Shown here: one piece after another, positions 34,169 through 36,858 of the stretch
Layout of the letters: the number at the start of each line of letters is the position of its first letter
How positions within the stretch are numbered: the stretch's first letter is position 1
Assembly (NCBI GenBank): GCA_032358255.1
Contig: JAULBX010027451.1
Location: 1-36,858, forward strand
Length of the DNA: 36,858 nucleotides
Source: Heterotrichella gracilis
Taxonomy: Eukaryota > Sar > Xanthophyceae > Tribonematales > Xanthonemataceae
Direction of reading: 5' to 3'
Notes under the pieces: generated by a model
Told to the model about the DNA's origin: nothing
Seen by the model: only the letters and a program-made list of their open reading frames with translations
Databases searched by the model: none
Made by a program: the position numbers and the translations under genes

Positions 34169-34876
34169 GCTTGTAAGTGCTACTGTATGTCGAAAGTTTC
34201 AACCTGTTCGTAGCCTTTCTTGCACAAACTACCAAGGATGCGCAACAACCTTGGACGATTACACGGGCAACGTCACAGCGAGATAGGTTGGAGGGCAGGG
34301 TTATAAAGAGAGTCGAGTTTGCAATGTTGCGTATAAGAGCGAACTGTGAACCCCTCTTGCCTGTGTGACAAACTTGTGAACAAGTTGTGAGAAGTTTATG
34401 CAAGGCGTTTAAAAAGCTGCTTTTTCTCGACACTTCTCAGAAACTCTTTTCCTTTTTGGGAAATCAAGATGCAGTTTATAAGGCAAGGCCTCAGTGAGGC
34501 TCATGGGCAGGGGCTATAGCAGGGCAATATGGGCATCCTCGACTGTAACCATTCCCCAGCATGTAATCTGTCTGCAATCAAGGATCAAACCCTGTTTTGC
34601 TCAACCAAAAAAGTCTGCTCTTGATCACTGACAGCTTGTGCTCAAAAATCAATATAAACCAAAAAATGAAAACACCAAAAGAAAGCACGTGTGCAAATAA
34701 ATGTACAGATGGCAAAACTGCATCCTCTCAACCTGAAACCAAAGGCAAAGCAAGGAAGAGACATGGCCGCCTCAATGGTTGATTGTCGTGCTTGGAATAA
34801 ATATCCGCTCCCCCTCCCCCCGGTGGGCAACACACCGGCACTACCGTGACCCTATCGCCCACCGCCTACCACATCC
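34169..34876. other. Intergenic region between the DeSI-like and kinase genes
   Basis: Both neighbours are on the minus strand, so it should hold the kinase 3' UTR and the DeSI-like promoter. It is locally AT-rich (34560-34720). A minus-strand TGTAA (plus-strand TTACA near 34259) is a distant poly(A) candidate. No other gene is visible. Confidence 0.4.
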
Positions 34877-36858
34877 TCAGCTGCCCCCAGTGGCCACCGG
34901 CAGGGCCCCAATGCTCCCACTGGAGCTCCTCCTGGTGAACAGGTTCCCCCCTGGCGGCACCTGGTACAGCTCCCCCTTGATCACCTCCACGACCTCCAGC
35001 GCACTGGGGCGCAGGGAGGGGTCGTCCTCTGAGAGACAGGCCGAGATGAGGTCGGCCACAGCTTGGGAGCACTGCTCGGGTACCCTGCAACAGGCAACAG
35101 AGTATCAGGTCATTTGCTCTACCTCTGTTATGAACGCATTCCTGCAACAGTGCATTGCCTGGGGATGGGTAGCTACCATTGGGGAAGCAGCACCATATAA
35201 TCGCGCATGGCAGACAAAGGGTGGTGTGAAAGCACCCCCACAACCAGCATGTGGCCCAGCCCCCCACAAGCCGCTCCACAACACCCATCACACCCGCCCA
35301 AACACACTCAATCAACAGCAGAAATCAGTGATTTCAATTCACCCAATCAAAACACCCCAAAATTGCCACAACCATGCGCCTCCCTCCCCACCATCTCCAT
35401 CCCCCAGCCGTGCCCACCTGGCTGGACAGTAGTTGCTCTTCCTGCCCAGCACCCTGTTTGTGACAATCTCCCACAGCACCAGTCCAAAGGAGTAGATGTC
35501 GGTCTTGGTGGAGCACAGGCGGTTGGGGGACAGCTGGCAGGGTGGCGGCAAGGGTGTTAGTACATAAAGGAATTCCTGATTTGAATTTCCTCGGTTGAAT
35601 TTACATTCCTGGTTTTGATTGCTGGTTTGTATATCACCCCTGATGACGATTATGGGGAACTGTCAGCGGGCAAAAGGAGGACTTGGAATGGGGTGCAGGT
35701 GTGAGGTGTGCATATAGGTTTTCATCTGTGTGGGACTGTTGGATTGAGGTGGATTGGCCTACCGGGAGGGTGAGGGGCATGCATATGGTGGGTTGTATGG
35801 GTGGTCGATTGCCTGTGTAGCATTAGGCTTTACAGGGTGTTTGCGGTTTAGGGTTTGTGCAAGGGTAGCCCCACCTATAGCTGCCCCACCACCGCCAATC
35901 TTCTGCAACATGGATATTACGCCAGGCCCAAGTAGCCTGCTCAATCCGCTTCATCGCATAGCAAGTTTATGACCCACACCCACATGCACACCCTTCCCCT
36001 CGCCCTCCCCCTCGCCCTCTCCCTGGGCTCCCCCTCACCCACACCCATACCCACACCCAAGCCCACACTCACCTGTTCGGGCGCAGCATACTGCCACGTC
36101 AGCGACTCCGAGGGCTTGGTGACCGCCTCGCGGCTGTCCAGGGTTTTTGCCAACCCTAGGTCCAGGATTTTTGCGGTGAAGTCAGTGGCCAGCAGCACAT
36201 TGTGCGGCTTGAGGTCAAAGTGCACGATGTGTTGCGAGTGGAGGTATGCCAAGCCGCTGGCGATGTCCAGGGCAACCTTCTTGCCCCTGCACATGGAACC
36301 AAGGGTTGATAATAGGCAACACGACAATGTCGAGGGCAACCTTCTTGCCCCAGGAAAAGGGAAAGGGAGTGAGGGATCTCCTGGAAGGAGTGGGAACAGG
36401 AGGAGTTCATTAAATCAAATTTAGAGGGCAACTTAGGGTGCAAGCCACCTTGCCTGCCCGTGCTCCACAGAATCTTCACGAAGCAGCCGCACCAAAACCC
36501 CTGCTTAGGATACCTTTACAGGGTAGGTACAGGGATTACCTACTGTTCACACCAATTTCGTCTACGAGGGACGAAATTGCAGGGGTTGGATGGGTGTGCT
36601 ACGGTATACATGCTGCACCCCACCCGCCACGTACCTGCCCCTGTTCCACAGGATCATCGAGTTGGGGTCCGACTCCCGCAGGTTTTCAAACAGGCTCCCC
36701 CGCCTCAGCACCTCCATGACCAGCATGGTGCAGTCCGGGGCCACGCATGCGCCCAGCACGCGCACGATGTTGGTGTGGTGCAGGCGCCGCAGCAGGCTGA
36801 TCTCCTTGAGCAGGGCGCGGCGCTCGGCCTCGCGCTGCTCGTCGATGATGACCTGGGG
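34877..36858 (-). CDS. Tyrosine-kinase-like (TKL/RLK-type) protein kinase, 5' end outside window
   Basis: Exons 36635-36858 (open at the window edge), 36073-36286, 35418-35533 and 34877-35084 encode the last 253 aa. Visible parts are the alpha-C helix and following strand ([20 protein letters not shown]), hinge [14 protein letters not shown] and catalytic [18 protein letters not shown] replaces DFG ([11 protein letters not shown]). Then come [23 protein letters not shown] and the final helix [16 protein letters not shown], followed by a Gly/Ser-rich end. The loop lysine and glycine loop lie upstream of the window. The HFD in place of HRD makes it a non-RD kinase. Such TKL kinases are greatly expanded in chlorophytes; targets are unknown. 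Two exon edges of this gene are duplicated in the first visible intron. Confidence 0.9.
36263..36351 (-). repeat. Duplicated 5' edge of the kinase exon 36073-36286
   Basis: Bases 36263-36287 recur at 36327-36351 in the upstream intron with one difference in 25; both contain AGGGCAACCTTCTTGCCCC. The copy reads in the same direction, but its acceptor AG is changed. Confidence 0.85.
36451..36661 (-). repeat. Duplicated 3' edge of the kinase exon 36635-36858
   Basis: Bases 36632-36661 (exon end) recur at 36451-36480 in the downstream intron, about 75-80% identical (CCTGCCC, TCCACAG and ATC blocks aligned). Translated, KILWSTGR in the copy mirrors MILWNRGR in the exon. Confidence 0.6.

Noticed and set aside
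1..36858. CRISPR array, bacterial operon or prophage
   Set aside because: Spliceosomal introns throughout and plant-type proteins show nuclear eukaryotic DNA; no regularly spaced short repeats are present.

Overview
The window is eukaryotic nuclear DNA, most likely from a green alga (Chlorophyta). The coding sequence is GC-rich and cut by many introns of roughly 100 to 800 bp with standard GT-AG ends. Protein families point to the plant/green-algal lineage: an SnRK2-type kinase, a CPL1/CPL2-type phosphatase with double-stranded-RNA-binding domains, and a putrescine-binding-like protein with an apparent thylakoid Tat signal. Degenerate TTTAGGG (plant-type telomere) motifs occur in several introns. 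UGUAA, the usual chlorophyte polyadenylation signal, lies downstream of several stops. I cannot name the species; a trebouxiophyte or related core chlorophyte is a guess.

I assembled ten genes by hand from splice sites and reading-frame continuity. In order: (1) a minus-strand ATP-grasp ligase, 3' end outside the window (14-2883); (2) an SnRK2-like kinase, plus (3626-4951); (3) a BTB/POZ protein with coiled coil, plus (6281-8059); (4) a DUF455 ferritin-like protein, plus, six exons (9133-11507); (5) a membrane-anchored DUF4258 protein, plus, four exons (12069-13031); (6) a PotD/At1g31410-like putrescine-binding protein, minus, eight exons (13529-17312); (7) an equilibrative nucleoside transporter, plus, seven exons (17910-20677); (8) a CPL-type RNA polymerase II CTD phosphatase, plus, twelve exons (22291-28978); (9) a DeSI/PPPDE (DUF862) deSUMOylase-like peptidase, minus, five exons (31964-34168); (10) a tyrosine-kinase-like protein kinase, minus, 5' end outside the window (34877-36858). 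The genes are independent nuclear units. There is no operon, and neighbours share no obvious pathway. Two gene pairs (1/2 and 6/7) are divergent.

The most unusual signal is not a gene. In at least six of the ten genes, 15-75 bp of an exon edge is present again, in direct orientation, inside the adjoining intron or just past the stop codon. The PotD-like gene has three such copies and the terminal kinase two. The copies often carry the splice site or stop codon with them, and most are still 80-96% identical. This looks like recurrent local duplication at exon boundaries, which could feed intron gain, boundary shifting or alternative exons. Other structures worth noting are a three-copy dispersed-tandem repeat of about 250 bp in the 3 kb gene-free stretch at 28979-31963, G-run arrays just inside many 5' splice sites, telomere-like motifs in introns, and TGCATGCA clusters.

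Exon coordinates are inferred from sequence without transcripts. The first exons of genes 1 and 8 are the least certain.
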